Shown in pieces: positions 23,859-35,593 of a DNA stretch of 64,000 bases. Every line of letters begins with the position of its first letter. Within the stretch, counting starts at the first letter, position 1. Origin of the DNA: Thermothelomyces thermophilus ATCC 42464 (Eukaryota > Ascomycota > Sordariomycetes > Sordariales > Chaetomiaceae); contig NC_016477.1 of assembly GCF_000226095.1 (NCBI RefSeq), forward strand, positions 1,550,001-1,614,000, given 5' to 3'. A model generated the notes under the pieces. The model saw only the letters and a list, made by a program, of their open reading frames with translations. It did no database searches and was not told the DNA's origin. The translations under genes and the position numbers were made by a program.

Positions 23859-24814
23859 TGCCGTTAATCTCTGTGTGCTTTGGCTCTCGCTCCGTGGGTG
23901 CTGTGAATGGTACAGGGGTACTAGGCGTACATGGGCTTGTTGTTATGTTTGGGAGAAAGCAAAGAGAAAAGCCCTTGTTCCGGAGGGCGGCAGATTTGAA
24001 TGATGATTCTAAGTTCAAAACGTGTTGGAGGCAGCCGTGCAACAAGATGACGAACGCTATGGCTGAAGATGTAAACGTCCGGCTGGTCTTGTCTAGTCCA
24101 TCCCCTATTCAGACCGGCTTATTCTGAACATGGTGACTTCCTTAGGCAGATCAATTATGAAGCTTGATATTTGCGACAACTCCATTGAGGACTGCACTAA
24201 CGTGAGCTTATCAATTTATTGCCGTGCCATTGGCCATCGAGCCTTACTGGTGGCGTCCTTCACTGCGCAGCGTGTTACGTAGCGTGGAATCTGACAAAGC
24301 TGACTAGTACGGAGTATTCCATATAAAGTTCGGACGAGTATGGAGTTACTCCATAGTTCGTTCGAAGTATGTACTAATAGAAATACATCAGATTGCGGAA
24401 AAGGGCTTAGGCTAACTATTATTGTTGTGGCGTGGCCAATCAGCGGTCACTCCGTAGGGCTTAGCGCCGGCAGGCGCCCAGACTTGGAGCTGATAACCTG
24501 TGGGGCATTCAGCTTTCGATTTCGGCACCTTCGGACAGGACGAAGGCCCCAGGGACCCTGCAGGATTCCGGGGCCCCAAGGCTCGGGTTCCAGAGCCCGT
24601 TTGCCCGACAACAGTGATCCAAGGAAAAACCAGGCAGTTCAAGCTCACATTCCGCATCTGTGATACCAATTGCCTGATCGTGGACATCGGCGCTTTCGTT
24701 TCGCCCGGCCCCATCCCCTCTTCAGCCTCGTCGCAGTGTTCCCCTCCTTCCCCGCATCACCAGAAACGCGACAAGGAACGCGACAAGGTTCTCTCGTTCC
24801 GCGCAGAAACCACC
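23859..24814. other. Intergenic between beta'-COP and the Sec14-like gene
   Basis: Contains the 3' UTR of the coatomer gene and, from about 24500, the likely promoter and leader of the next gene. An in-frame extension upstream of 24815 has no ATG. A short near-repeat involving TACGGAGTATTCC and GGAGTTACTCC lies near 24309-24353. No gene or RNA seen. Confidence 0.35.
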
Positions 24815-26248
24815 ATGGCCGACGCGCCAGTGGAGAGGGTCCTGAGCGTTGGCGGACACGATATCGGCTATCCGCACGGGCACTTGGGGCACTTGACCGA
24901 AGACGAGGCCAATCGGTTGCAGCAATTCAAGAACTATCTTGAAGAGAAGGGCTTGTACAAGCCTGGCCCTCCGCCGTCCCATGACGACCAGACACTACTG
25001 TGAGTGTATAGAAGAGAAGAAGAGAGACAGAGAGCTCGAGAGGAGGAGGAGGAGGAAGAAGAAGAAGAAGAAGAAGAACAGAATGCACTGTTCCCGTTAT
25101 TAACCAACCTTGAGTGCACTGCTAACGGATCTTGCCCAGGCGCTTCCTCCGAGCTCGCAGATGGTCGGTGAACGACGCGTACGGGCAGTTCAAGGACACC
25201 GAGGAATGGCGCCGGGCGAACCAGCTCGAAGTCCTCTACGACACGATCGATGTGGATGCGTATGAACAGACGAGGAATCTAGTACGAGGCCCTTAAGTTT
25301 GAGCCCATTGGGACGCCATCTGACCCGGACAATGCAGTACCCTCAATGGACAGGAAGGCGAGATAGGAGGTTCGTTCGTCCTCTCGACGGAGCGCGATCC
25401 TTTTTTTTTTTTTTTTTTTGTTGTTGTTTCCTTTGATGCCCTGCTGACGATTGCCAACCTTCAGAGGCATCCCGCTCTACCTCTTCCAGATCCGCCATCT
25501 CGACTCCAAAACCGTCTCGAGCTACGAGAAAGAGGCCGAGGCGGCAAACGTCAGCAAAGCCCAGACCGACGGCAGCACCCCGCAGCGCCTGCTCCGCCTC
25601 TTTGCCCTGTACGAGAACCTCACCCGGTTCGCGCAGCCGCTCTGCACCGAGATGACGGACCGCCCGCACCCGAGCACGCCCATCACCCTCAGCACCAACA
25701 TCGTCGACGTCTCGCAGGTGTCGCTGCGCATGTTCTGGAACCTCAAGGCGCACATGCAGGCGGCCTCGACGCTCGCGACGGCGCACTACCCGGAGACGCT
25801 CGACCGCATCTTCATCATCGGCGCCCCGTACTTCTTCAGCACCGTCTGGGGCTGGATCAAGCGCTGGTTCGACCCCATCACCGTCTCCAAGATCTTCATC
25901 CTCAACCCGAACGAGGTCAAGTCGACGCTCGAGGAGTTCATCGAGCCGCGCAACATCCCCAAGCAGTACGGCGGCGAGCTCGACTTCGACTTCTTCGACC
26001 GGCCCAACGTCGATCCCCACATCAAGGAGGCCCTCACGTGGGAGAACGGGTACACCGACTTCCCCGAGGGCCCCGCCTACTGGGTGCCCGTGGATGGCGG
26101 GCGCAAGCTGGCTTGCTTGGCGGTGGGGAGCAAGAATGGCAAGGAGAGGAGGGAGACGGTGTGCACCATCCCGGTGGCGTCCTTCAAGGGCGATGCCGCC
26201 GCCAAGGACGCTTCCGCCGCCGCGGCCGGTGCCGTCAACGGGGCTTAG
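24815..26248 (+). CDS. Sec14-like CRAL-TRIO phosphatidylinositol transfer protein
   Basis: Four exons (24815-24999, 25140-25281, 25338-25369, 25465-26248) give 380 residues; introns of 140, 56 and 95 nt are GT-AG and keep frame. The protein has a CRAL-TRIO N-terminal helical domain (LTEDEANRLQQF to RFLRARRWSV, residues about 27-75) and the lipid-binding CRAL-TRIO fold (about 105-310). Family hallmarks are YPETLDRIFIIGAPYFFSTV, DPITVSKIFIL and NIPKQYGGELDF. Such proteins bind and exchange phosphatidylinositol and phosphatidylcholine and support PI4P signalling at the Golgi. An ~70-residue tail beyond the fold ends in an Ala-rich stretch. Intron 1 contains a GGA/GAA repeat and intron 3 a T19 tract, both prone to length variation. 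The neighbouring beta'-COP also acts in Golgi traffic, but co-regulation is not shown. Confidence 0.9.
25041..25079. repeat. Purine trinucleotide microsatellite in intron 1
   Basis: Tandem GGA units passing into GAA units fill 25041-25079 inside the first intron of the Sec14-like gene. A T19 homopolymer (25401-25419) lies in its third intron. Both are simple repeats with no coding role. Confidence 0.85.
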
Positions 26249-27030
26249 AAACTGCCCGGTCGCTGGTGTTAATGTGTGGGTAACAAGATCGAAGCGAAAA
26301 CAGCGGCTGATATCAGCGGACCCCAACAGGAGGAGCATACGGGGCCAGGACCGTTTCCCAACCGAAGAGAGGTGGTGTACGGTAAGCCTGGTTAAGGTAT
26401 TGCATTGGGTGTTTAGATGAGTAATGGTTCTGTTTGGCGCTGCTATTATACCTTTCTAAGTCTTTTTCGGCCTCTGGGTGATCTCCGGTCGCCCTCATGG
26501 AACTTGAGGAGCTAGGCCGGGCCTGGCGGTCGCGGATTGGTGTGGAGATGGGATATTCGTTGCATCTAGACCGCGGATATGTAGAGATCTGCTTACTTGA
26601 TAAGTGAAGCAGGAGGGTGGCCTCAGAGAGCTGGTATTTGCGAGCCAAGGGTAGATGGGGCTTATTCGGGAATGAGAATGTCAGACCCTGCCTCCGTCTT
26701 GACCTGCTGCGATCAGGACAACCATTCTCTGTCCCGTGCATTCTTAGCTGCGCCGTCGGCTCCTGCACCACGGTGGGCTGGCTTTGCCGCCGGACCTTAC
26801 TGTCTCCGTCTATTCCAAGGGTATCCCTCCAGCCGCCGCCACAAGCCAAGGTGGCCAACCGAAGAAGTGTGATGTCCCAAAACCCTCCGTTACGCCTCGG
26901 TCTCTCTATCAAACACGGACAGCAGCGCCATCTACGCCGTGAAATTGGCGGTCTCTCCCAAAGGATTAAAAAAAAGAGAGTCACCGTCTAGAGAATATCG
27001 ACGATCCTCCGCTATCCTCAGAGGCCTGCC
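26249..27030. other. Convergent 3' intergenic region
   Basis: Lies between the ends of the plus-strand Sec14-like gene and the minus-strand phosphatase gene, so it should hold two 3' UTRs. A minus-strand frame at 26313-26984 has no start context, domain or codon bias and is not accepted as a gene. Confidence 0.4.
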
Positions 27031-27735
27031 TCACACGAACCCCTGGTTCCCGCGCCACTGCATTATCCCGTTCCCCAGCTCCTCCCACGTGAGCCCGTCC
27101 CGGATCAGCCTCATGGTGACGCCGAGGCGCTCGACCTCCAGGTTGGGCCGCTCGTCGTCGAAGAAGAGCATCTGGTTGTAGGGGATCCCCGTCCGGTCGG
27201 CGAGGGCCTGGAAGTGGCGCAGCTTGGTGCCCTCGTAGATCTCGAGCCCGGCGTCGAACGCGTCAATCACGCGCTTCGGGCCGCTCCCCGCTGCGGACCC
27301 GCCACCCCCCGCGCCGCGGTCTGCCCCCGACGACGACGGCGGCGGCGGCGGTAGCCGCAGCAGCTTGAGCACCTCGCGGCAGAGGTCGCGCACGGGCGAC
27401 TTGCTCGCCACGGCCAGGCGGGTGTCGGGCAGGGCGGGGGACGAGAGGAGGCGGAGGATGGGGAAGGCGTCCGGGAAGAGGGAGAACAGCTCGCCGTTGC
27501 GGTCGACCAGGGCGGGCGGGTCGGAGCCGGGCACCTGCCGGATCGGGGGCGAGATGTGGATGTCCGAGTAGAAGGGCCAGAGCGTGTAGTCGAGGTCGAA
27601 CACGATCAGCCGCGGCAGCGGGTGCCCGTCGTTCAGCCAGGTCGGCGTCGGGACTATGCTCTGAGGGACCGTCGTCGTCGTCGTCGTCGAGGGGCTGTCG
27701 GGGGTGCCCTTGGCCAGTTTCTTGCTCTTGGCCAT
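27031..27735 (-). CDS. Magnesium-dependent phosphatase-1 (HAD superfamily)
   Basis: Single-exon protein of 234 residues; the ATG at 27735 is the first in frame and gives MAKSKKLAKG. The core starts at LPRLIVFDLDYTLWPF, where FDLDYT is HAD motif I with nucleophile and acid/base Asp pair. VASKSP supplies the motif II Ser/Thr position, an EGTKLRHF lysine gives motif III, and LFFDDERPN the motif IV acidic pair. This order and the TLWPF sequence are characteristic of MDP-1, a Mg-dependent phosphatase acting on phosphotyrosine or glycated-protein and sugar phosphate substrates. An insert rich in Pro, Ser and Gly (27,290-27,350) lies between motifs II and III, where other family members are shorter. 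Transcribed towards the Sec14-like gene. Its upstream side faces the transposon block. Confidence 0.88.
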   Translation of the reverse strand: MAKSKKLAKGTPDSPSTTTTTTVPQSIVPTPTWLNDGHPLPRLIVFDLDYTLWPFYSDIHISPPIRQVPGSDPPALVDRNGELFSLFPDAFPILRLLSSPALPDTRLAVASKSPVRDLCREVLKLLRLPPPPPSSSGADRGAGGGGSAAGSGPKRVIDAFDAGLEIYEGTKLRHFQALADRTGIPYNQMLFFDDERPNLEVERLGVTMRLIRDGLTWEELGNGIMQWRGNQGFV

Positions 27736-28263
27736 TCTCACGAGTCGGGACGACGGCTGTTCGGATTTTGGAGTGGAAACGAATGACCCTCAGATGCCCG
27801 GAGAGGAGAGGAGAGGAGAGGAGAGGAGAGGAGAGGAGGAGAGGAGAAAGGGAGCTGGTTACGGGTTTGTGAACGTCGGAACCTCGTTGCCGTTGCGGCG
27901 ACTGCCTAAATACCCGGTGGTTAGTTGCTGACTAATTAGTTCAGGACTACCACCTGTCTCCCGACAGGTGGGGCCAAAACCCCTGGACATGCCAATATAG
28001 CCGGACAGGTATACGTCCAAATCCGTGTCCAATTTTACCAGCCAACTCCCTATATTCGAAGACATAACCACTGCCACAAGCCTAGTTAAACCTACTCTCC
28101 TATATACGATGCCTCTAACTAACCAAATCTAGGAACTAGCTAATATATAGGCCGCTAAATGGCTCCTTACCGCTTAAGCTTGCTACCAAACTAGCCGTTT
28201 ACCCTATAGAAAGTAACCTAGTATTCGGCATGTAGCTTAGCTATTTAAGACTAGAAAGACCTA
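27736..28263. other. Promoter side of the phosphatase and edge of the transposon block
   Basis: Contains the pentanucleotide repeat at 27800-27846 and a perfect 9-bp hairpin (27950-27958 with 27963-27971, loop TCCC). From about 28080 the sequence turns TA-rich and RIP-like and continues beyond element A at 35594. The phosphatase promoter is expected near 27740-27900. Confidence 0.4.
27800..27846. repeat. GAGAG pentanucleotide microsatellite
   Basis: About eight tandem GAGAG units followed by imperfect GGAGA units, 65-110 nt upstream of the phosphatase start codon. A GAGA-type or polypyrimidine (on the coding strand) promoter or leader element is possible. Confidence 0.85.
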
Positions 28264-28268
28264 GGTTA

Positions 28269-28689
28269 TGTGACGAACCCGGCTCAGACTTCTTCTAAAA
28301 GGGTTTAGACAAAGGTAGATTAAGCGGGACAAGCAGGCAGGTTGTCTAAGGGATTCGGTAAAGCCAAAGGGTTTATAATAATACTAGAGTTGTCTCTTAT
28401 AGTAATTAGCAATGCTTGGTATAAGTACTGTGATTGTGATTATTACTACTGGTGAACTCCTAGAGTCTACTATAATGAGTAACTATCTATATATATATAT
28501 AATCCTAGGATTACTCTTTACTTAGTGATCCTTTGCTATTAGGATTATAGCTATATTAGTAATCCTGTAGTATATAGATTACTTTGCTAAGTGTGATCCT
28601 TTCTTGATTAGTCTGTTTGTGCCTGTTATCCTATTAGCCTGCTAAGGAAGGCGGCTTAGGTAGCGTCCTATATATATATTTCTATAATA
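28269..28689 (-). repeat. LTR of element A (3' LTR in element sense)
   Basis: 421 bp, begins TGTGACGAACC on the plus strand, ends ATA (from an ancestral ACA). It matches the right copy in length and sequence apart from RIP-type changes. Its right part (plus strand) is the family-A U3. Confidence 0.93.
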
Positions 28690-28812
28690 TAATGCCTTTC
28701 CTTTAAGGCTTTTGACCTAAAAGCCTATCTTAAGCTATTTTAAATAGCGCTAATACCCTTAAGTAAGTTATATCTTGTTTTTCCCCTTTTTCTTCTATAT
28801 ACTACTAATAAT

Positions 28813-29462
28813 ATACCTTATATAGTAAAGCGTTTAATAAAAAGGTCTATAAAAACTAAGGAGCGTATTATCCTAGCTATTACTATTAACGAGCTAGGGT
28901 TTAAAGTGATGCTTTGTTCCTATTATTTTTCTTATAGCCTTTACTACCATATAATAGAGAGCTCTCCTTATTATAGTGAATACATTTATTATAAGAGGTT
29001 ATATAATAGTTCTAAGGTTCTAATCTTATCTTATCTATATTCCCTTATTAGTATATTTTTCCTATACTAACTTCTATAGTATCCTATATTATAGACAAGT
29101 CAAAGCGCCTCGACCGATTAGAACAAGATGCTAAGGAGGCTCTCTATACTAATCGTAATTTATTAGTAAAAGCGTAGCATCGTCTAGACAAGTCTCTAGC
29201 TCGTTTAGACTATATTCGTCATCAGAAGCGATCGTTATTATCTCGAGGGTCAGAGATGGTTCGCTAGGGTCTTACGTCTTTAGATGAATTAGAAGAGGTA
29301 GGGTAGCAGGAATCAGAGGCAGTTCTAGGTATATAGCTTAATGGTAGCGTTAATGTTATTGACTAGGGTGCTATCTTCGATTCTATCCTAGTTTTGCCTT
29401 TAGTCGATCTAGGTTCTGCCGGTAGAACTATTCTAGTTTTTTAGGGTAGTTTAGGTTCTTAA
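28813..29462 (+). pseudogene. Antisense Zn2Cys6-like / coiled-coil gene of element A
   Basis: Plus-strand frame opposite to gag-pol. The start is ATA (from ATG) at 28813. A cluster around 28909-29010 reads C-x2-C-x6-C-x8-C-x2-C-x6-C if the Tyr codons TAT/TAC are restored to Cys TGT/TGC. A probable short intron ends near 29079 (CTAAC branch, TATAG). The second part is a Lys/Arg/Glu/Leu-rich helix (KRLDRLEQDAKEAL, HQKRSLLSRGSEMVR, SLDELEEVG) and ends at TAA 29460-29462. Interrupting codons are mostly TAG at CAG-like positions. The last 107 nt overlap the end of pol. Likely a DNA- or RNA-binding accessory protein of the element; function unknown. Confidence 0.7.
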
Positions 29463-32400
29463 CTAGTTCCTATAAGTTATCTTCTAGTCTAAAATCGAGC
29501 TATTTGACTAGATACTATAGTTTCCTGTTAATAATACGTAAATCTAGAATTTCTTTGACGTCCTATTCTTCCTCTTCGTCCTTTGCTTTAATATTTATAG
29601 TAATTTTAGCATTCTTTAGTACTAGTTTAAGAAGTAAAATATAAAAAATATTTATCTGTAGTTATATAGATAATAGTAACGATAGTTAGTAGTTAGATGT
29701 CGAAATTCGTTCTTTAATAATGAAAGGTCTAACCTTTTTAAAGTCTAGCTTTGTGCTTAGTTGTTTAGTTTGTAGGTTTCGTATAATTAAGTAGACTTTG
29801 TCTCCCTTCTCTAGGTAAGGTCCTTTAAGCCTATATTTATTATAGTAGTTCTTTATTCTAGTCTTGATAAACTCGAGTTCCTTTTTAAGCTTTTCATATA
29901 GTATATATATTTGTTTTACTTTGACTATTGCTCTTGATATTATAACCTCTAGTCCTTGTCTAAGGTCTACTTTATATCTATAGTTTGCGAGGAACGGTGT
30001 AACTTTGGTTATTTCTATTGGTATCGTATTATAAGCGAGTTATATTATTAGTAATAGTATAACCTAGTCGTCTTACTAGTAATTAACGTAAGAGTAGAGG
30101 TATTGCTTAATAACTTAGTTTATTTGCTCTATTTGTCTATTAATCTATAGGTAATATACTATTAATAGCTTGCTATTAACGCCTAATCGTTATATTAACG
30201 CTTGCTAGAACTTTAATACGAACTTAGTGTCTCTATTAGTGATCTATTCTTATAGCTAAGCATATATTAATATAACTTGCTAATAGATCATATTTACTAA
30301 CTGTTTAGCTATCTAAGACTCCTTATAGGGAAAGAAATATGCCTATTTAGTTAGGTAATCTACTATAATAAGAATACTATCATAGATTACTCTTATAGCT
30401 ATATCCTTGGATTCTAATCGCTTTATAATAAAGTCTATTATAACCGAGCTCTATAGTTTATTAGCTATTAGTAGTAGCTAAAGTAGCCTATATGGCTTAT
30501 ATTATACTATTTTGCTTCGATTATAAATGTTATGGTTCTATACGACTTCCTTAACTTATACTATTAATTATAGAAAGTTATAGTGTTTCTTAACTTATAC
30601 GATAGTCTTCGTGACTTCTTTATATCCTCTAAGTTTCGACTTATAGAGTTCTCGAATTATCCGTAGCTATTAATCCTAGTTATAGATGTATACTTTACCT
30701 CGGTACTAGAGTTTCCTATCTCTTTCTTTTCCTCTATTAGGTACTAGTAGTCTAGGTACTGCTTAATATTATACCTTGTTAATCCTTTCTTCTCGAAAGA
30801 TTACGTAGCATTCTAGGAACGAGTTAAGTAGATTATTTTCTATAGGTGTCCACGTTTCGTGATATAGCGTTCCGTCTATTTGTTCCCTAAACAACGGTAG
30901 TGTTGTTTCTATTCGTCCTTCTGTATGATCCGTTCGTCGGCTTAAGATGTCCGCTTGTACGTTCTCTTTACCCTTCTTGTAACGGATCTTAAAGTTAAAT
31001 TCCACGAGGAATTCTGCCTATTATATTTATTATCTATTAAGTTCTTTTATTGTTATAAAGTATCGTAGGTTCTTATAATCCGTATATACCTATACTGGTT
31101 TGGTTATACTACTAAGGTATAGTTACTATTCCTTAAAAGCTTTAATAATCGTAAGTAGTTCTTTATTATAGATTAGATAATTAAGATATAGTCTGTCAAG
31201 CTTTTTTAAAAAGAAGGCTATAGGATATAGCTTCCCTTGTTTGTCTTGTTATCCTAATTGTCCTCCGATAACATAGTCTAAAGCGTCTGTTTCTACTTTA
31301 AATGGCTTCTTAGGGTCTAGTAGTACTAGTACTAGATCTTCGGTAATGGCGTTTATATTGCTCTTCCCATTGGAATTTAGCGTTTTTCTTAGTAAGTTTA
31401 TATAAAGGTCGTATAATCGCTCTAAAGTTCCTAATAAATATTTAGTAGAAGTTTATAAATTCGATAAAGCTTTGTATTTCTATAACTAACGTTAGTTATA
31501 GCCACTCCTTAATAGCTTTAACCTTTAAAGGTTCTATCCGGATTTGTCTTAAGGATATTTCATATCCTAGAAACACCGTTTTCCTAACGTAGAATTTGCT
31601 CTTTTCCTTGTTAACTAATAGTTTATATATATATAGCGTGTCTAGCACTGCTTTTACGTGCTTCTAATGTTTATCTATCGTCTTAAAGAAGATAAGTATA
31701 TTGTCGAGATAATATACTGCAAATTTGTCAAGAAAGGGTCAGATAGCTTGATTAATTAGGGCTTAGAACGTTACTAACACATTTATAAGTCCGAATAATA
31801 TAATGAGGTACTCGTAGTGGCTATAAGGTATCCTAAAGGCTATTTTCTACTTATTACCTTCTTTGATCCGTATATAGTTATAGGCTAATAGTAAGTCAAG
31901 ATACATAAAATATTAAGCTCTTACTAACTAATCTCGGAGCCGTAAGATTAATAGTAACAGGTATCGGTTTTTTATAGTCTGTTCGTTAAGTTACTAATAG
32001 TCGATATATAACTATAGCTTTCCGTCTTTCTTAGGCACAAACAGGATTAAGTAGCCTACTAGCGATATCGACAGGCAGATATATTCTCTTCGAAGGTTCT
32101 CCTCTAAATATCGCTTAAGTTCTTCGTTCTATATCTGGCTTATATAGTAAATCTTAAAGAACTTTAGTCGTGCTCTTTCTTTAAGCTTGATCTTGTAATT
32201 CTATAGGCCGTGTTCTAGTAATCCTTTTAGATGCTTTGGTTCGAACGCTAGGTGTCCTTCGTATTCCTTCGGTACTTCCCTAGTCTTGTCTTATCTCTTA
32301 GTTTTCTAATAGTATACGAACTTGGTTCTATCTATAGCGATGCTAGCGATTTCTCCTATCTTAACCTACTACTCTAATTGTAGTGCTCAATATTTGTTAA

Positions 32401-35145
32401 CGGAGAGAATAGCTATTAGTGGTTTAGCTTATTCCTCCTGTCACGATATCGATATTATTATATTACCTCTTCTAGAGTCTATAGTAGTCTGCCTACTACT
32501 ATCTATTTCTTACGGTAGATCTATAGGATATGCCTTTCTTTAAGTATCGTCTGCTCGTGATCCTTATATGCTCCCTATCTTGCTAATCGAATATAACTCT
32601 ATTTAGGGTTATAAGTAGCTACTATTCTTCTAGCTAATATCTAGGTTATAATCTTTATATTATAGTAACCTTAATATTATATCTTTATCGTTACCTATAT
32701 TTATAATACTAAATATAACTACTATAATCTTCCTTACTATGGTAATATCGATTAGTTTAGTCTCCCTATATACCTATTATATCGGAAATGGCCCTTTAAC
32801 TATACTATGCTTCTACTTTATTCTCTAGGGTATCTATAGCTAATTTACAAGTATCAGCGAAATCAGGTTTATCTCTACTCTACTATCTACTAGTATAAGC
32901 ATTTCGTGCTATTTCTATTATACTATTATCTATAGTCACTTATCTTGCCACCGTCGTCTAAAGATTATAGCGATTTCCTATATTTCTACTAGGAGGTCTC
33001 GATATAGTAGTCTCTTACGCTAGTTCTTCCTATACTACGCTACCACTTGCCGCTATATAGGCGTTAATGGTTTCCGGGCCCCTCGAAGGGCCCTAACCTA
33101 TTTCCTAGGTTAGTGCTAACCTCTTCGGTTGTTTAGCTAATAGCAGCTTCGTCAATCGTACTTATTTCTATAAGCTATTAGGTACTTATAGCTTTCTACC
33201 ATTAAGTCCGTTCTACTTTTTATCGTATATGCTATAGCTTTATCTAAAGCTCCCGAATTCGCGATTTCTTTTTGTCCGCGTAATAGAGGCAATCGTTGCT
33301 CTAGCACGAGTCCTATATGTCTCGTCCCGTTCTGTAGTGCCTAGGCTAGGCTTATCTTAGAACTATCGTAATACCTTCTAGATCGCGGGCTTCGATCTTC
33401 TAGAGCAATTCGGCCGCTCTGTTTCCTATATTATAGACCTATTCTATAAGGTGTAAGCTTCCGTCCTCGTTTTCCTATTAGGTCGGCTAGTAATTATTTT
33501 CGAATTTATTATGGAAGTAATATTAGCATTTATATACTATATACTAGAACTAAGGCACTTATATATATGCCTTATATTAAGGGTATAGTTATATAGCGTC
33601 GTTAAGGTACTCGGCATAGCTATTAGGCCTATTATATGTTATAGGCTGTTTTCCTTTAATAGTTTCTATAATACATTAGAGTTCCCTTATCTCGTCCCTT
33701 ATTTTATCGCTCTACCGGGTAAGTTAAGTTAAGCGTCTATCCCGTTCGCGTAGTTCCGTGTTAAGTTAGAAAACTTTATTATAGTACCATTCGACTCGTT
33801 CTTAAAGGAATAGAACATTAGGTCTAGGTCTCTCGATTCCTTAGGTATTAGTTGTCTACGATCTATCCTACCTCTATATAACTATAAAACCCTACTGCCT
33901 TAAGGCTAGGAGAATCGAAATTAATAGTATATACTCTCCTGCCGTATCCCATTTGGCAAGACCTATCTCTAGGTCTATAATAACTAGTTTAGAGTACGGT
34001 GCTTGTTTATCTTTACCGTTACCATTATATCCAGGACTATCTATATTACTACCCCTATCTTTATAGCTTATAGCCGCTACTTCGATAACATCCTTAGTAG
34101 TTTCGTCAATAACCGTAATTTCCTTTCTAGGGATTGTCTTCTATTCTTTCTTCGGGCTTCGACATTCTCGCTTATAGTGCCTTTTCTTTCTATGATTATA
34201 GTAGGTAATATTAGACTTGTCTTTGGTCGTCTTCTTCTAGTCCTGCTTCTATATTATATCTATATCTATAGCTCTAGGGTACATCCTATATAAGGTACTA
34301 ATATATACTCGCTTTTTCTTATCGTTAGCCTTAATTATAGTTTTATTCATTTGGCCTTATTTCTACTACTCTTATATATAGAGTTAATTATCAATTTTAA
34401 TAGCCTATATAATATATTTATCCAAGGTCTTAGGCCGATCGTACTTATATAGCTTGTCTTTAACCTTTTCCTTTAAGCCGTTATGAAATAATTATATTAA
34501 CGCCTCGTCATTAAGCTAAGACTTAAGTATATTCTATCTAAACTATATAATATAAAAGGCTACTAACTTAATCTATTAGAGATTAGCAAGTCTTTCTTAT
34601 ATATAAATCTTCTTATCTTTATCATTAAAAACCTTCTAAAGCTCTTCTTCAAAACGGTTATAGAATCAAAAGACTACCTATATAAACGTGTCTTAGTCGT
34701 CTTTATCTTCCTTAATAAGATAGTCATTCTATATAGGTTCGAACTATCTAAATACCTTACCCTCTAATCTTATAGCTATATAGAGAACTTTAGCTTTATC
34801 GTCTAGAAACTTGTCATTATTAAGCTAGAAGTAAGATCGAAGGTTCGTTAGGAATCCTACGAGATCCTCCTTAGTTCCTCTATATTTACTAGGTAGTTCG
34901 ATCTTGATATAGCTCGCTTTAGCAGTCTCGAGCGCCTTGATTTTAGTATAGGCCTTATTAACTAACTTCTACAAGTGCTTTTCGCCGTTCTCGAGTTCCT
35001 TAATTCGGGCTTAAGTAGCCTTATCTCTTTAGTCTAACTCCTAGATCTGCTATTAGAGTTGACCAAGCTAAGCGAGCAGCTGTTCGGCTATAACGTTAAT
35101 AGCTATATCGATGTCGAGGTCGAAGTCACCTCCGTTCTAAACTAT
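29356..35145 (-). pseudogene. gag-pol of element A, degraded
   Basis: Starts at 35145 (ATA from ATG) with the same N-terminus as the other copies. Landmarks: capsid region about 34980-34500; CCHC knuckle remnant (RHYKREC) near 34205-34140; reverse transcriptase active site YLDN near 31700; RNase H end with RYKKGKENVQADILSRR at 31005-30769, the longest clean stretch; integrase C-terminal region about 29960-29700; chromodomain about 29565-29460 (VKEILDLRI, YLVK, EDNL). Ends near TAA 29358-29356. Many in-frame stops. Confidence 0.75.
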
Positions 35146-35172
35146 AATAGAACAAAGGGAGTGGTAATAACG

Positions 35173-35593
35173 TGTGACGAACCTGGCTTAGACTTCTTCT
35201 AAAAGGGTTTAGATGAAGGTAGATTAAGCGGGACAAGTAGGCAGGTTATCTAAGGGATTTGGTAAAGTTAAAGGGTTTATAATAATACTAGAGTTATCTC
35301 TTATAGTAATTAGCAATGCTTAGTATAAGTACTGTGATTGTGATTATTACTATTGGTAAACTCCTAGAGTCTACTGTAATAAGTGACTATCTATATATAT
35401 ATATAATCCTAGGATTACTCTTTACTTAATGATCCTTTGCTATTAGGATTATGGCTATGTTAGTAATCTTGTAGTGTATAGATTACTTTGTTAGGTGTGA
35501 TTCTTTCCTGATTGGTCTGTTTATGCCTATTGTCCTATTGGCCTGCTAAGGAAGGCGGCTTAGGCGGCATCCTATATATATATTTCCGTAATA
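35173..35593 (-). repeat. LTR of element A (5' LTR in element sense)
   Basis: 421 bp, begins TGTGACGAACC directly after the primer-binding region AGTGGTAATAACG (35160-35172) and ends ATA before the target duplication GGTTA. Confidence 0.93.

Larger units (their letters stand above)
28269..35593 (-). mobile_element. Ty3/gypsy chromovirus, family A, full length, RIP-mutated
   Basis: Complete element of 7325 bp with two 421-bp LTRs and a perfect 5-bp target duplication GGTTA (28264-28268 and 35594-35598). Coding is on the minus strand: gag at the right, then reverse transcriptase, RNase H, integrase and chromodomain towards the left. This order defines Ty3/gypsy. The opposite strand carries an accessory gene at 28813-29462. 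All genes are interrupted by stops from C-to-T and G-to-A change. The reverse transcriptase active site reads YLDN near 31690-31725 instead of YLDD, so the copy is dead. Confidence 0.92.

Noticed and set aside
25343-26338. 331-codon minus-strand frame
   Set aside because: Shadow of the Sec14-like last exon; it also crosses an intron and the T19 tract.
26313-26984. 223-codon minus-strand frame
   Set aside because: Lies in a convergent 3' intergenic region, no domain, poor start context.
32322-32543. Plus-strand frames at 32322-32543 and 55406-55627
   Set aside because: Shadows of the reverse transcriptase/protease region of gag-pol.
34003-34293. Plus-strand hydrophobic frames at 34003-34293, 41400-41657, 53920-54168, 57267-57557 and 59678-59926
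   Set aside because: They look like small membrane proteins repeated five times, but they are shadows of the minus-strand gag knuckle/linker region of each element; their Leu/Ile/Ser richness comes from RIP composition.
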